Shown here one piece after another: positions 26,507 through 35,833 of a stretch of DNA of 64,000 bases. The position numbers and the translations under genes are program-made. Numbering within the stretch: the first letter of the stretch is position 1; every line of letters starts with the position of its first letter. The stretch spans positions 1 through 64,000 of the forward strand of contig WGMT01000082.1 of NCBI GenBank assembly GCA_016124945.1. The letters run 5' to 3'. The stretch is from a bacterium. Its GTDB lineage: Bacteria; Chloroflexota; Anaerolineae; Caldilineales; Caldilineaceae. The notes under the pieces are model-generated. The model had not been told where the DNA came from. It searched no databases and saw nothing but the letters and a program-made list of their open reading frames with translations.

Positions 26507-26722
26507 TTCCTCATACTGAAAGACCTGCTCCAGCGGCACGTCGAAGACACGCGCAATGCGGAAGGCTACCTCCAACGACGGTGAATACTTGTTGCCCTCT
26601 ATGGCGTTGATCGTCTGCCGCGTCACGCCGACTCGATCCGCCAGATCCTGTTGTGTCATCTCGCCGTGCTCAAAGCGCAGCGTGCGGATGGTGTTGGCAA
26701 GTGTCCCGCCACGCTTGCCCAT
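26495..26722 (-). CDS. XRE-family HTH regulator
   Basis: This 75-residue protein is essentially one Cro/CI-type HTH domain: MTQQDLADRVGVTRQTINAIE, then KYSPSLEVAFRIARVFDVPLEQVF. It resembles the short regulators found beside small membrane proteins in Firmicutes and Chloroflexota. It probably represses its own operon. The last residues GDW and the stop derive from the palindrome. It follows the membrane protein gene 26726-27139 with a 3-base gap. Confidence 0.9.
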   Translation of the reverse strand: MGKRGGTLANTIRTLRFEHGEMTQQDLADRVGVTRQTINAIEGNKYSPSLEVAFRIARVFDVPLEQVFQYEEGDW

Positions 26723-26725
26723 GTT

Positions 26726-27139
26726 TTAAGCCCCCCGCCGGTAAAAGTAGAGCTGCGAACCAATCTCCACAAGGGACGCCAATACCCAAAATCCCAGTAA
26801 CAGGTGGGTGAAGACGAAATTACCTTCAGTAAAAACTGCCGCGTAGAGCGCCAGGAAGACGCCTGTCGCCAGCACATAAGAGCCGTTCCGCTCCCCCTTC
26901 AGCTCGAACAGCCGGTCACGTTCATCGCTCTCCGTACGCCGATCAATGACCGCGATGAGGATGTGGCCTGCCACCATCAGGACGACATGCAAGACGACCA
27001 TCCCCACGAACAGGCCCACCTGATGCGGCAGCACCGTCATCGTGTCGGTGGGCAAGACAGTGGAAAAGTAAAGACCAAAAACTGCGATCAGGCTGACAAA
27101 CTGCAACCACAGACTTTTTTCCTGAAACGATAGGTTCAT
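26726..27139 (-). CDS. Four-helix membrane protein next to the XRE regulator
   Basis: This 137-residue protein has four predicted transmembrane helices (about residues 12-30, 40-62, 87-104 and 110-130), with a basic/acidic ITAVIDRRTESDERDRLFELKG-like loop in the middle. Such proteins are commonly encoded with a small XRE regulator, and their job is unknown. It is the first gene of the two-gene operon and has a good promoter at 27196-27224. Confidence 0.7.
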   Translation of the reverse strand: MNLSFQEKSLWLQFVSLIAVFGLYFSTVLPTDTMTVLPHQVGLFVGMVVLHVVLMVAGHILIAVIDRRTESDERDRLFELKGERNGSYVLATGVFLALYAAVFTEGNFVFTHLLLGFWVLASLVEIGSQLYFYRRGA

Positions 27140-27195
27140 AGTTTCACCCCATGTCTAAAAAATTCGATACCATGTAAAAAATACAAGACACATAG

Positions 27196-27224
27196 ACCAT
27201 ACCATGCTGATGCAACGATGTCAA
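27196..27224 (-). promoter_or_regulatory. Sigma-70 promoter of the membrane protein/XRE operon
   Basis: On the minus strand a consensus TTGACA (27224-27219) is followed at 17-base spacing by TATGGT (27201-27196), preceded by TGG. It lies 57 bases before the ATG at 27139. Confidence 0.6.
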
Positions 27225-27274
27225 CTATTTTTTACACACAACATGATCTATCTATCCCGAATCTGTGGACAGCA

Positions 27275-27341
27275 ACCTTCCGGGAAGGGGGCAAGTGTGC
27301 GGTGCCGGTCACACTATTCCGCTGCCCCCTTCCCGGAAGGT
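27275..27341. repeat. CTTCCGGGAAGG palindrome
   Basis: Perfect 19-bp arms (27275-27293 and 27323-27341, ACCTTCCGGGAAGGGGGCA and its complement) with an inner GTGTG/CACAC. Each arm contains the self-complementary CTTCCGGGAAG. It lies between divergent promoters in the 313-base gap 27140-27452; a related imperfect copy is at 28389-28454. Confidence 0.9.
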
Positions 27342-27386
27342 CAATCTCGCGCCTAGATTGAGATGCAGCGACGGAACGACGCTTGT

Positions 27387-27415
27387 TTGCATGTCGAACG
27401 AGAGTCGCCTATATT
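27387..27415 (+). promoter_or_regulatory. Putative promoter of the TetR gene
   Basis: TTGCAT (27387-27392) and TATATT (27410-27415) are 17 bases apart, 38 bases upstream of the GTG start at 27453. Confidence 0.4.
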
Positions 27416-27452
27416 GACACCGACCACATTCAATCGAGAAAGGAATGTCCCA

Positions 27453-28070
27453 GTGTCCCCCACCAAACCCAAAGATGACACCTACCACCACGGCGATCTG
27501 CGTAATGCACTGATTGCGGCCGGGGTGCAGATGCTCGAAAGCGAAGGCGCGCAAGGACTGAGCCTGCGCAAGCTGGCCAAACAGGCCGGTGTCAGCCACA
27601 ACGCGCCCTACATGCACTTTGCCGACAAAGAAGCCCTCCTTGCCGCCATTGCCGAGGAGGGCTTTCACATTCTCACCGACGCTGTGCGCAGCGCCGTGGA
27701 CACGGCCGGCGACGACTGGCGTCAGCAACTCAGCGCCGGCTCCTGGGCCTACGTTCGCTTTGCATTGGATCACCCCAGCCACCTGCAGGTGATGTTTCTC
27801 GCCTATGAGCCGCAGCAGTACCCCAGCCTCTACGCCACATCCACCGGCGCGCTCGCCGTCCTCAGCGAACTGATCCAACGCGGTCAAGCCCAAGGAAAAA
27901 TCGTCGACGGCGACAGCCACTACCTCGCCACCTTCGTCTGGTCGCTGCTCCACGGCGTCGCCACCATTCTGGCCGGGCGCAAAATGCCGCCCACGGTGAT
28001 GGGCCGCGTTACCCCCCAGGAGTTAGTGCGCGGCTACGTGGCGCAGTTGATCCGCGGCCTAGGCGTGTAG
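27453..28070 (+). CDS. TetR/AcrR-family regulator
   Basis: This 205-residue protein has an N-terminal HTH (YHHGDLRNALIAAGVQMLESEG, LSLRKLAKQAGVSHNAPYMHFADKEALLAAIAEEGF, in pieces) and a ligand-binding C-terminal domain of the TetR_C_13/WHG type with WSLLHGVATILAGR. I chose GTG 27453 because GAGAAAGGA lies just upstream and the conserved start YHHGDLR follows. No obvious target operon adjoins it, so autoregulation or a distant target is likely. Confidence 0.88.
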   Translation: MSPTKPKDDTYHHGDLRNALIAAGVQMLESEGAQGLSLRKLAKQAGVSHNAPYMHFADKEALLAAIAEEGFHILTDAVRSAVDTAGDDWRQQLSAGSWAYVRFALDHPSHLQVMFLAYEPQQYPSLYATSTGALAVLSELIQRGQAQGKIVDGDSHYLATFVWSLLHGVATILAGRKMPPTVMGRVTPQELVRGYVAQLIRGLGV

Positions 28071-28559
28071 TGAGGGCCGACGGCGCGCGCCACGAAGGGC
28101 GGGCAAGAATACCGGCGGAGCGGGGTTGTCCAGTCGGGCGGTATAGGCGGGCAGGGCGGTGGCAGCCAAAAACCACAGGCCAATGGAAAGATGACGGGCA
28201 ACAACGCGGCGACAAGACAGGCGATGCAACATGCTGCATCCAGATTCCACACCTGTGGGTGGCACTTTTCACAGGTGGCTGATGGGTAAGGTTAAAACGG
28301 AGTAACAGGTAGGATACCTGATCTGGGATTAATTTTTGCAACACCGACAGTGCGCCACGACAGTGCGTTCACATTATGTTGGGGCGACAACCTTCCGGGA
28401 AGGAGCAGCAAAATGATGTGAACCAGGGAAAAGGATTACCCCCATTCCCGGAAGATAAACGTGTTATAGTATCATGCAGAGGAGGCGACAAGTTAAAATC
28501 ACTCTCGATATGCGCTACCTCGTCGTAGGTGGCATTTGTTATGTCTCAACAGGATCCGA
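28071..28559. other. Non-coding gap with short hairpins
   Basis: I see no supported gene. The stretch holds a small dyad CACCTGTG/CACAGGTG (28250-28277) and an imperfect CTTCCGGGAA palindrome (28389-28454) related to 27275-27341. A possible -10 TATAGT (28465-28470) lies before the GT39 gene. Open frames on the minus strand are Pro/Cys-rich and look spurious. Confidence 0.6.
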
Positions 28560-30068
28560 ATGAACGATGAACTTAACATCGAAGAGTCGGCCCCCTGGCT
28601 TGTGGTCGTCATCACTTTGGTGGCGGGTGGGCTGCGCGTTTTACTCCTCGGCAGCAAGAGCATGTGGCTGGATGAAACCTTCAGCGTGTGGATGGCGAGC
28701 CGGCCAGTCGACGAAATGCTGCAATGGATCGTGCGCATCGATCAGCATCCACCGCTCTACTATCTTCTGCTTCATTTCTGGATCGCGCTCGGTGACGACA
28801 GCGCCTTTCATGTCCGCATGCTCTCTGCGTTGTTCGGCACAGCCACAATCCCGCTGATCTACTTGATCGGCAAACGCATGGCCGGCGCGCCGTTGGGGCT
28901 GGCAGCGGCGATGATCCTGGCGTTCTCGCCCTTCCACATCTTCTATGCGCAAGAAACACGCATGTACACGCTCCTGGCGTTCACGGCTGCCGTAGCGTTC
29001 TACGCGTTGACCCGTCTGCTCACCGGTTCGCACGCGCGCCGGAATTGGGTGCTGTTTGTCGTCTTCTCGGCGGCGACAATGTACACCCACAACACGGCTG
29101 TGCTTTTCCCGCTGGCCGTCAATCTCTTCGTGCTGGGGCTACTGCTGTGGCAAAGGACAAGACCGGGATCTGCACCGTCCTTGCAGGCACCCCCATTCTG
29201 GAAATGGGTGAAGGCACAGATCGCCGTCCTTGTGCTGTGGAGCCCGTGGATCGTCGTCTTCGTCCAGCAAGCCCGTGTCGTTGATCAGCGGTTTTGGATT
29301 CCTGCGCCAACGTGGGATGGCGTTGTCCGCGTGCTTGGGCTCTTTCTAAACACGGCGACCACCTATGAAGGCAGTCAGGCCCTGGCGGTGTGGGGCGTCT
29401 ATGTGCTGTTGCTGGGTTTGGGCATGGTCTATTTCCGCAAGAGGATGTCGCAGTTCTTGTTCCTGTCCGTACTGTTCGCCGTCCCCTTTCTGGGACAGTT
29501 GATCATCAGCCTGCGTCGCCCGATCTTTTCGGATCGCACGCTGATCTGGATCACGATTCCGCTGATCCTGGTGTTGGCGGCGGGCGTCGCCCAGTTGAAA
29601 TTTCGTTTTGTGATAATCGCCGCAGTCGGGGTTGTTGCCACGCTCAGCCTATTCTCTGCCGCCGACTACTACCGATTCTTCCAAAAAGAAGACTGGTCCA
29701 CGCCTGCCGGGTATGTGGCGCTCTACGCCGAAGAGGACGATTTGGTTCTCTTCAACTCCAACTTCGTAATCGTCGCCTTCGACTACTATTTTCGTACATT
29801 CGAAGACAAGTATGACCTCCAGGTGCAGAAAGAGGGCGTCCCCGCCGATCTGATCGATGACGCCGTCCTCGAACCGCTGATGACCGAAGACGATATACCG
29901 AAGTTACTTTCGTTAATAGACGGACGCGATAGAGTTTGGCTGGTTTACAGCCACGAATCGTACACGGATCCAGAGGGGTTGGTTCCCAAAACGCTTGCCG
30001 CAGAAATGAAGTTGATCGACCAGCGCGATTTCTATGGAGGAAAGGTTCAATTGTACGGAGTGGAGTGA
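28560..30068 (+). CDS. GT39/ArnT-like membrane glycosyltransferase
   Basis: This 502-residue protein has about 10-12 transmembrane helices and the GT-C signature SMWLDETFSVWMASRP in the first loop, with the acidic pair, plus QHPPLYY and YAQETRMY. Family members move a sugar from a polyprenyl-phosphate carrier to lipid or protein on the outer face of the membrane. ATG 28560 was chosen over TTG 28536. Its C-terminus FYGGKVQLYGVE is nearly duplicated at 35159-35248, after the giant secreted protein gene. Confidence 0.85.
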   Translation: MNDELNIEESAPWLVVVITLVAGGLRVLLLGSKSMWLDETFSVWMASRPVDEMLQWIVRIDQHPPLYYLLLHFWIALGDDSAFHVRMLSALFGTATIPLIYLIGKRMAGAPLGLAAAMILAFSPFHIFYAQETRMYTLLAFTAAVAFYALTRLLTGSHARRNWVLFVVFSAATMYTHNTAVLFPLAVNLFVLGLLLWQRTRPGSAPSLQAPPFWKWVKAQIAVLVLWSPWIVVFVQQARVVDQRFWIPAPTWDGVVRVLGLFLNTATTYEGSQALAVWGVYVLLLGLGMVYFRKRMSQFLFLSVLFAVPFLGQLIISLRRPIFSDRTLIWITIPLILVLAAGVAQLKFRFVIIAAVGVVATLSLFSAADYYRFFQKEDWSTPAGYVALYAEEDDLVLFNSNFVIVAFDYYFRTFEDKYDLQVQKEGVPADLIDDAVLEPLMTEDDIPKLLSLIDGRDRVWLVYSHESYTDPEGLVPKTLAAEMKLIDQRDFYGGKVQLYGVE

Positions 30069-30098
30069 GTGATTCCGAAGTCCTACAACGGAGCTATT

Positions 30099-30144
30099 GT
30101 CGCTGCGGGCTGCTGCCCAATTCCTGGCAGCAGCCCGCAGCGAC
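30099..30144. terminator. Strong bidirectional terminator hairpin
   Basis: A perfect 19-bp stem (GTCGCTGCGGGCTGCTGCC at 30099-30117 with its complement at 30126-30144) and an 8-base loop separate the convergent GT39 and giant protein genes. There is no T-tract on either side, so it may be a repeat-derived blocker rather than a classic intrinsic terminator. Confidence 0.7.
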
Positions 30145-30148
30145 GCGT

Positions 30149-33100
30149 CTAGCGCACCACCAGCGGCAAGAAAATGAGTTCTGCCACGTTGTTCACGGTC
30201 ACCTGCACAGTCAAGGTGACTTTCGTCGGGCCGTTGTACCCGCTGATGACAATCGGGTAGGTGCCGGCCGGCACCTCGGCATCGACGCTAATCGACAGTG
30301 TGCGAGCCGGCGCTGTGGCGTTGAGACCGGGGAAGCCTTCGGCGTCGCCGGTAAACCCGGCGGTGATCCCTGGCGGTGCGCTGCCCAAGTCAACAGAGAG
30401 CCAGACGTTGGGGAAGAAGAGCGCACCACTCGCGTTGAGATTCACCGGCACGCTGACGATAGCGCCGGCGTCCACGGTCACCGTTGGTTGTTGCGTGGTC
30501 AACGTGAAGTCTGCCGACGCAATGCTGAACAACACCTCCTGTGAGCGCACCGCGCGCTCACTTTCGGAATCAATCGCCTCAATCGAGATATGGTAAGGCG
30601 TGTTAGGGCGAATATTCGTCAGCCGTTCAAAGCCCACCTCAGCGCCCGTCGGGTTGCCATCGGCATCCAACAGCGCCAGCGCGCCACCCACAGTGATCAC
30701 CTCAGTGGGGTTGAGCGGCGTTTGACCAAACCAGAGGCGGTAGCGATCCACATCCGGGTGGCTGTTGACGCGCCATTCCACATTCAACGCATTGGCGGCA
30801 GCGTCAAAGGTGGGGGTGATGGTGGCTGTCCATTGGAGCGGGAAGGTGGCCGCCCCATTGATCACGATAGGCGCGGCGTTGGCAAACTCTGTGGTTAGCT
30901 GGTAATCATCCTTCGACAGCCAAACGGCGTTGCGACCATAGCCGCTTTGATCGACAGTGGCCGCCAACAGAGCAGGCGCCGCTGCATAGCTCGTAACTGG
31001 CGGATTGACGCCGTCGTCGGCGCGCACCCAGAGGTGATAGGTGCCGGAGGGCAGTTTGCTCAGGTCAACCACTTTGGTGACCAGTTGCCCGCCCAACTCG
31101 GCCACATTGGTGATGTTGAACTCGGCCAGCAGTTGCCCTTCATAGCGCGGTATGGTTTCGGTGTCGGGGACGCCATTGGTGCCGGTAATGGTGAAAGCGC
31201 CGCTGATGTCTCCGGGGTTGACGTAGATCTGCACCGTTGTGGGGTTGAGATCCGAGGTCAACTGCCAACTCACCTGGGTTGCGGCCAGATTGGAGGCATC
31301 GACCGCCACGGTCCCCAAGATCGGCGGGCTGTCAGGCCCTTCTACGCTCAGTTGGAACGGCGTATTGTCTGTGTCACCCATCACCTTCACCTGCCAGCTT
31401 TCACCCATCAACGCCTGATCCACACTGAAGGTTGTATAGTAGATGGGTGAGTAGAGGAGATCCTCGCGCTGGACAATGCGCACATCAGCGCTCGGCACGA
31501 CATCACCCACATCGTCGGTGGCAAAGAAGGTATAGACGCCACCGTCGGCCAGATTCACATTGAGCGCTGCCGCCAGCAGCACATTGGTATTGCGATGGCG
31601 GAACTCAATGGTATTGGCGCCGGCGTTGAGCAGGCCGTAACCGGAGGTGTTCAGACGGTCGATATTGCTGAAGAGCGGCGTGCCATTCACCACCATTGTC
31701 ATGCCCGGTGTGGCCACATTGACAAAGCGCACCTTGGCTTTGCCCATGGTGGCCGGCGCCGTGTTGTCATCCAGCAAAACCGCCACCCCTTTGGTCGCCC
31801 CGCCATAACTGATCAGGCTGGAGGTGGTATCTGTGATTAGATCCAGATTGCCACTGAGAACCACATTCGTTGTGCCGCGCTGGAGCAACTCAACGCGATG
31901 GATGCCCGGTGCCAGCGTTAGCGGCGTGAGCCAGACTGTATCCAGCGGATCGAGATCGTTGTAAATGGTGACGCCATCCACACGCAGATCCAGCGCTGTT
32001 ATTGCAGGGTCGAATGAGACCGCGGTAAAGAGCAAGCGAGCCGAGGCAACCGCATCTTCGCCGGTGACAGGCTCCACAAAGTCGCCATTGATTGTGGTTG
32101 CTGTCGTCTGTTCCTTACCCCAGGCCACATACTGTGTATAGTCGATTTCGTAATCGACAATCGCAGCATAGTTGTCTACTGTCACTTCTTGCCCGCCGGG
32201 CGTAATAATTGACAAGGTAAGCGGCTTGGTTGCCATCAGATTGAAGAGCACATCCCCATGACGGATGAGATTCACCTGCGAGATGACATCGGTGGCGTCG
32301 GCGGCCTGCACCTGGGTCAAATCGATGGTGGGTTTGGTCAGCGGAATGTCAATAATGACACCGCTGTCCTGACCGGCGGCATCTTGCAGGAAGGTGACGC
32401 CGTTTGTTGCCGCCGCGTCGACTGTGGTTCCTGTGCGAAGTGCTTCCTGCCAGGTGGCGCGGGCGGCAGCCAGGAAGGGCGGTGTGATCAGTCGGAAACT
32501 GTCCACATTGCGGAAGGTCAACGAGCCACGGTCGTTGACAAAGAAGCCAGCCGAGCCAAAGCCCAGCACATTGACCACCCCCTTGAAACCGAAGCTACGA
32601 TTGGTAAATTCCCCAGCTTCGACGCGTGCAGCAGCCAGCGTCGGCAGGCTAAACGGAGGCAACGGCAAGCAGATGGCGGGGAAAACGGTAACGCCGAACA
32701 ATTTAGCCGCTGGTGTACACTTTTCGCCAAAGGAGCCTTTCTTCATCTCAATCGCCACTCGCCCAGAACCGGCAAAGGTGAATTGGCCGCCGCTGCGGGT
32801 AAAGGCGGTGATGCTGACATCGGTGGTATAGGGAATAAAACCAAAGAAGCTGTTGGTTTGAATCCGCGCCTTGAAACCTTGCGCCACAATGGTGGCGTCG
32901 GCGCGTGCCATCTCAAAGACCAACACCTGGATCGTGCCGCCCAGATCAATCCGGAAGGGCCTGGGCTGCAGGCTCATTGAACCATTGACCGCAACAATCG
33001 GCCCCAGCACAGGCAGGCTCTTCCCAGCTTCAATCTCTACCTCGACATCGACTCGTTCGTTGCCGGGAATGAGGGTGACTTCGCCACGAACCGAAGTGAG

Positions 33101-35059
33101 AAAGAGACCTGTGCTGCCAATCGGCAAGCCTGGATCGCAACTGGCGCGGGCGCGGATGGCCCCCAGCCGCAACGCATCGGTCACAGTCGTGCTGTCAGGC
33201 AGTGCTGTCCCCGCGGCAATCGCCATCACCGTCTGCCCCTGAGCATTGACAAGGATGGTGACGCCGGCGCCGATGGTGCATTCACGGCCACTAGCAGATT
33301 TGCCCTTTTTGATATTGGGGATGGTCAGATCACCATCGGCCCGAATCTCAAATCCGTTGGTGACCGCCGTGAGCGAACCACTTAGTTCCAGGGCAAAGCC
33401 GCTGCTGGTGCGGATGGAGGGTAACTTAATCCTTCCTGTGCCAAATTTGACGCCGCCGGTGTCAATCGAGGTCGGCACCGAAATCACCGCGGAAAGGCCG
33501 CCAAACTCACTTGGCATCTTTAGTTCGGGTCGGGTGATGTGTAAGGTCGGGCGTTCGTTCACGTAAACGATTTGCACGCCACGGGAAACGAGTTGTACCC
33601 CGGCTACATTCAGTTCAAAGTCGGGTATCACAGAGGTGCTAAACTGATTGCGGGCGTTGACATTGCCGCTAAAGACCAGGTTGCTCAGGGTGGTGCCGTT
33701 GGTGGTCAGGCGCAGCCGCCCGTTGACCGTACAACTGCTGCTGGTCAAATTGCTGATCACCACATTCTCGATGCGCACACTCACTCGTTTGAAGGAACTG
33801 CTCGACGAAAACTCAATCAGCGAAATCGCATTGCCGGAACAGTAACTCAGGGTGTTGACCGGTGTGGGTGACGGTGTGGCGGTTGGCGTTGGGCCGGTGG
33901 TTGGGGTGGCTGTCGGCTGTACCGAGGTGGGGGTGGGGGTCACCGTGGGGGTGGGCGAAGGCGTTGGCTCCGGCAGATTGTTGACCCTGACCAACAGAAT
34001 CTGTTCAAAGCTGTTGCCGCTGTTGTCGGTGCTGCGCACGCGGATGCTGTGAATGGACTTAAACTCAAAGTCCAACACCGCTGCGGTGCGCAATTCGCGG
34101 CCAAAGATGCCAAAGGCAAAATTGTCGTCACTCCCCGACCCTTCGACCAACGTGTAGGTATGGTCGAGAATGCCGGGTGAATCAGGATCAACCGAGCTGA
34201 AGATACCGACGCTCCTGCCGACGGGGGCATTCTCATCGACGCTGTCATTGCTCAGGGTGATGGCTGTGGGGGGATCATTGGCATCGGCGCCCTGGACGAT
34301 AACGTTCTGGAAAAAGATCACCCCATCTGGGTCGCTCACCTGAATGCCGACGGTGTAGCTTGCCTTGCCGCGCCCCACAAGGGACTGAGCCAGGAGCAGA
34401 TTGACCAGCCCTATATCGGTGCGCTCAATGGCAAAAAAGGCATTGTCATTGTTCGTGCCGGTCAATATAAAGCTAAAATTGCGGTCGCTGGTGCCGGTGC
34501 GACAATCGGGGCGGATAAAGAACACATTGCAAGTGAGATCCGGGTCGCGCGCCATGAGCAGCCCAACGACACTGTTCACCGCGGCATTTCCACTCAGAGG
34601 CGGCGGCCCACTTGTGCCAAAGAGAGAACTGCGCAGTAGAATTTCGGTTGGCGCGTCGTTGACGCCGGTAATGATCACATCCACCGTCGTCTGGCGCGTC
34701 TTGGTGACATCGCCATTGTGAACGATGTAGAAGAAGGAATCGCGACCAAAAAAGTTCGCCTTGGGGGTATATCGAATCTTGTTGTCGACAATTTCCGCCG
34801 TCCCATTGCGTGGCTGCCCTACCGTAAAGAGGATCAGTGGATCGCCGTTCCTCTCCGTATCATTGGCCAGCACGTCAATGAGAACGGCGGTATCTTCGAT
34901 GGTCGTTACACTGTCCGGTTGCGGTTCGGGAACATGCAGGGGCGCGGCTTGCGCCACCGATATCGGCAAACAAAACCAGCAGAGTAGGAGGAGCAAAAGC
35001 GCCTGTTGGCTCCAATGGCGGCGCGGTCTACAAAGGGTGGTGAGTGGTACAGCACGCAT
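30149..35059 (-). CDS. Giant secreted multidomain beta-rich protein
   Basis: This 1636-residue protein has a signal peptide (LLLLLLCWFCLPISVAQA). A Big_9/cadherin-like module (IEDTAVLIDVLANDTERNGDPL) is followed by cadherin-type repeats (NDPPTAITLSNDSVDENAPVG). A Thr/Pro linker lies near residue 380-410, then a long unassigned beta-rich region. Two DUF4397-like units follow (VRFVNVATPGMTMVVNGTPLFSNI), then fibronectin-III-like and Ig-like segments. The end is FLPLVVR. It is likely a surface or matrix protein. ATG 35059 is preferred over 35089 because AAAGGA precedes it. It is flanked by two copies of a GT39 gene end. Confidence 0.8.
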   Translation of the reverse strand: MRAVPLTTLCRPRRHWSQQALLLLLLCWFCLPISVAQAAPLHVPEPQPDSVTTIEDTAVLIDVLANDTERNGDPLILFTVGQPRNGTAEIVDNKIRYTPKANFFGRDSFFYIVHNGDVTKTRQTTVDVIITGVNDAPTEILLRSSLFGTSGPPPLSGNAAVNSVVGLLMARDPDLTCNVFFIRPDCRTGTSDRNFSFILTGTNNDNAFFAIERTDIGLVNLLLAQSLVGRGKASYTVGIQVSDPDGVIFFQNVIVQGADANDPPTAITLSNDSVDENAPVGRSVGIFSSVDPDSPGILDHTYTLVEGSGSDDNFAFGIFGRELRTAAVLDFEFKSIHSIRVRSTDNSGNSFEQILLVRVNNLPEPTPSPTPTVTPTPTSVQPTATPTTGPTPTATPSPTPVNTLSYCSGNAISLIEFSSSSSFKRVSVRIENVVISNLTSSSCTVNGRLRLTTNGTTLSNLVFSGNVNARNQFSTSVIPDFELNVAGVQLVSRGVQIVYVNERPTLHITRPELKMPSEFGGLSAVISVPTSIDTGGVKFGTGRIKLPSIRTSSGFALELSGSLTAVTNGFEIRADGDLTIPNIKKGKSASGRECTIGAGVTILVNAQGQTVMAIAAGTALPDSTTVTDALRLGAIRARASCDPGLPIGSTGLFLTSVRGEVTLIPGNERVDVEVEIEAGKSLPVLGPIVAVNGSMSLQPRPFRIDLGGTIQVLVFEMARADATIVAQGFKARIQTNSFFGFIPYTTDVSITAFTRSGGQFTFAGSGRVAIEMKKGSFGEKCTPAAKLFGVTVFPAICLPLPPFSLPTLAAARVEAGEFTNRSFGFKGVVNVLGFGSAGFFVNDRGSLTFRNVDSFRLITPPFLAAARATWQEALRTGTTVDAAATNGVTFLQDAAGQDSGVIIDIPLTKPTIDLTQVQAADATDVISQVNLIRHGDVLFNLMATKPLTLSIITPGGQEVTVDNYAAIVDYEIDYTQYVAWGKEQTTATTINGDFVEPVTGEDAVASARLLFTAVSFDPAITALDLRVDGVTIYNDLDPLDTVWLTPLTLAPGIHRVELLQRGTTNVVLSGNLDLITDTTSSLISYGGATKGVAVLLDDNTAPATMGKAKVRFVNVATPGMTMVVNGTPLFSNIDRLNTSGYGLLNAGANTIEFRHRNTNVLLAAALNVNLADGGVYTFFATDDVGDVVPSADVRIVQREDLLYSPIYYTTFSVDQALMGESWQVKVMGDTDNTPFQLSVEGPDSPPILGTVAVDASNLAATQVSWQLTSDLNPTTVQIYVNPGDISGAFTITGTNGVPDTETIPRYEGQLLAEFNITNVAELGGQLVTKVVDLSKLPSGTYHLWVRADDGVNPPVTSYAAAPALLAATVDQSGYGRNAVWLSKDDYQLTTEFANAAPIVINGAATFPLQWTATITPTFDAAANALNVEWRVNSHPDVDRYRLWFGQTPLNPTEVITVGGALALLDADGNPTGAEVGFERLTNIRPNTPYHISIEAIDSESERAVRSQEVLFSIASADFTLTTQQPTVTVDAGAIVSVPVNLNASGALFFPNVWLSVDLGSAPPGITAGFTGDAEGFPGLNATAPARTLSISVDAEVPAGTYPIVISGYNGPTKVTLTVQVTVNNVAELIFLPLVVR

Positions 35060-35158
35060 CGTTTCATTCCTTTTGGTTGGGAGAGTCATCGTAATTGAGC
35101 CATCAGATGATTGTTCAATTCAACTCAGTATAGAGAGTGGCCGTAGCGAGATCGTAGC

Positions 35159-35248
35159 GAGGTTGCTCATGCTGCGGAGATAAAGTTGGTTCACGAACGC
35201 GGTTTTTATGGGGGAAAGGTTCAACTGTATGGGGTTGATAGAGATTGA
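35159..35248 (+). pseudogene. Remnant of a second GT39 gene (3' end)
   Basis: In one frame this reads HAAEIKLVHERGFYGGKVQLYGVD then two codons and a TGA, in overlapping pieces. It matches LAAEMKLIDQRDFYGGKVQLYGVE at the end of the intact GT39 gene (30068). Upstream in this frame there is a TAG within about 12 bases, and no start. Codon-level divergence (mostly synonymous) shows it once was translated. The remainder of the gene is gone, its place taken by the giant secreted protein gene on the opposite strand. Confidence 0.8.
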
Positions 35249-35314
35249 GAGTGATATCTGATAAAATTCATCCTTGGCCGCAATTGATCATTAAACCTAT
35301 CATCGGAGGCCCAG

Positions 35315-35833
35315 ATGAAGCAGAGCGAGTGGTTTCTCAAACAACTACAAACCGGCGCCGAACAGTTTGAGTGGAACTTTTGGTCGGTGCCGGAGCATCT
35401 TCGCACACAGTTACCCATCGATCCACCGTACATGGGCACGTGGCCTGCGGTGCGCCACGTCTGGCATGTGACCGAATACGAACGCTGTCTGGCGATCCCT
35501 GGCATGCGCCAGTGGCTTGGCGCTCCCACGCCAGCCAACGATTGGCTGGATGACGACGAGACCTGGCACATACACCAGGACACCCCGCCCCAGGACTTAA
35601 TCACCCGTTTCTGGGAGATGCGCCGTGAAGAATTGGCGCTGGTACAAGAACTCCAGCGCGTCGACTGGAACGAGCACCGCGACACTGTTTGGGGGTACAA
35701 GCCGCTCTCCTGGGTGGTGACGAAGACCTACCAACACACCTTTGAGCATGGCGACACGCTGCTGCGCATGAGCCTGTGGTGGGAGCACATCGCGGAGCAG
35801 ATTGCGCTGGCGCGTACCGAGGAAAAACCATGA
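35315..35833 (+). CDS. DinB superfamily protein
   Basis: This 172-residue four-helix protein has the metal-binding His pattern of the DinB/YfiT superfamily: AVRHVWHVTEYERCL (first His pair) and TYQHTFEHGDTLL (C-terminal His pair). These proteins bind a divalent metal and some are thiol-dependent transferases in the cytoplasm. ATG 35315 follows CGGAGG. The stop overlaps the nitrilase ATG (ATGA, 35830-35833), so the two are translationally coupled. Confidence 0.82.
   Translation: MKQSEWFLKQLQTGAEQFEWNFWSVPEHLRTQLPIDPPYMGTWPAVRHVWHVTEYERCLAIPGMRQWLGAPTPANDWLDDDETWHIHQDTPPQDLITRFWEMRREELALVQELQRVDWNEHRDTVWGYKPLSWVVTKTYQHTFEHGDTLLRMSLWWEHIAEQIALARTEEKP

Noticed and set aside
28034..28252. Cys/Pro-rich hydrophobic minus-strand peptide of 72 residues
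   Set aside because: No ribosome-binding site, overlaps the TetR gene end, and the hydrophobic run is short; composition reflects GC-rich intergenic DNA.
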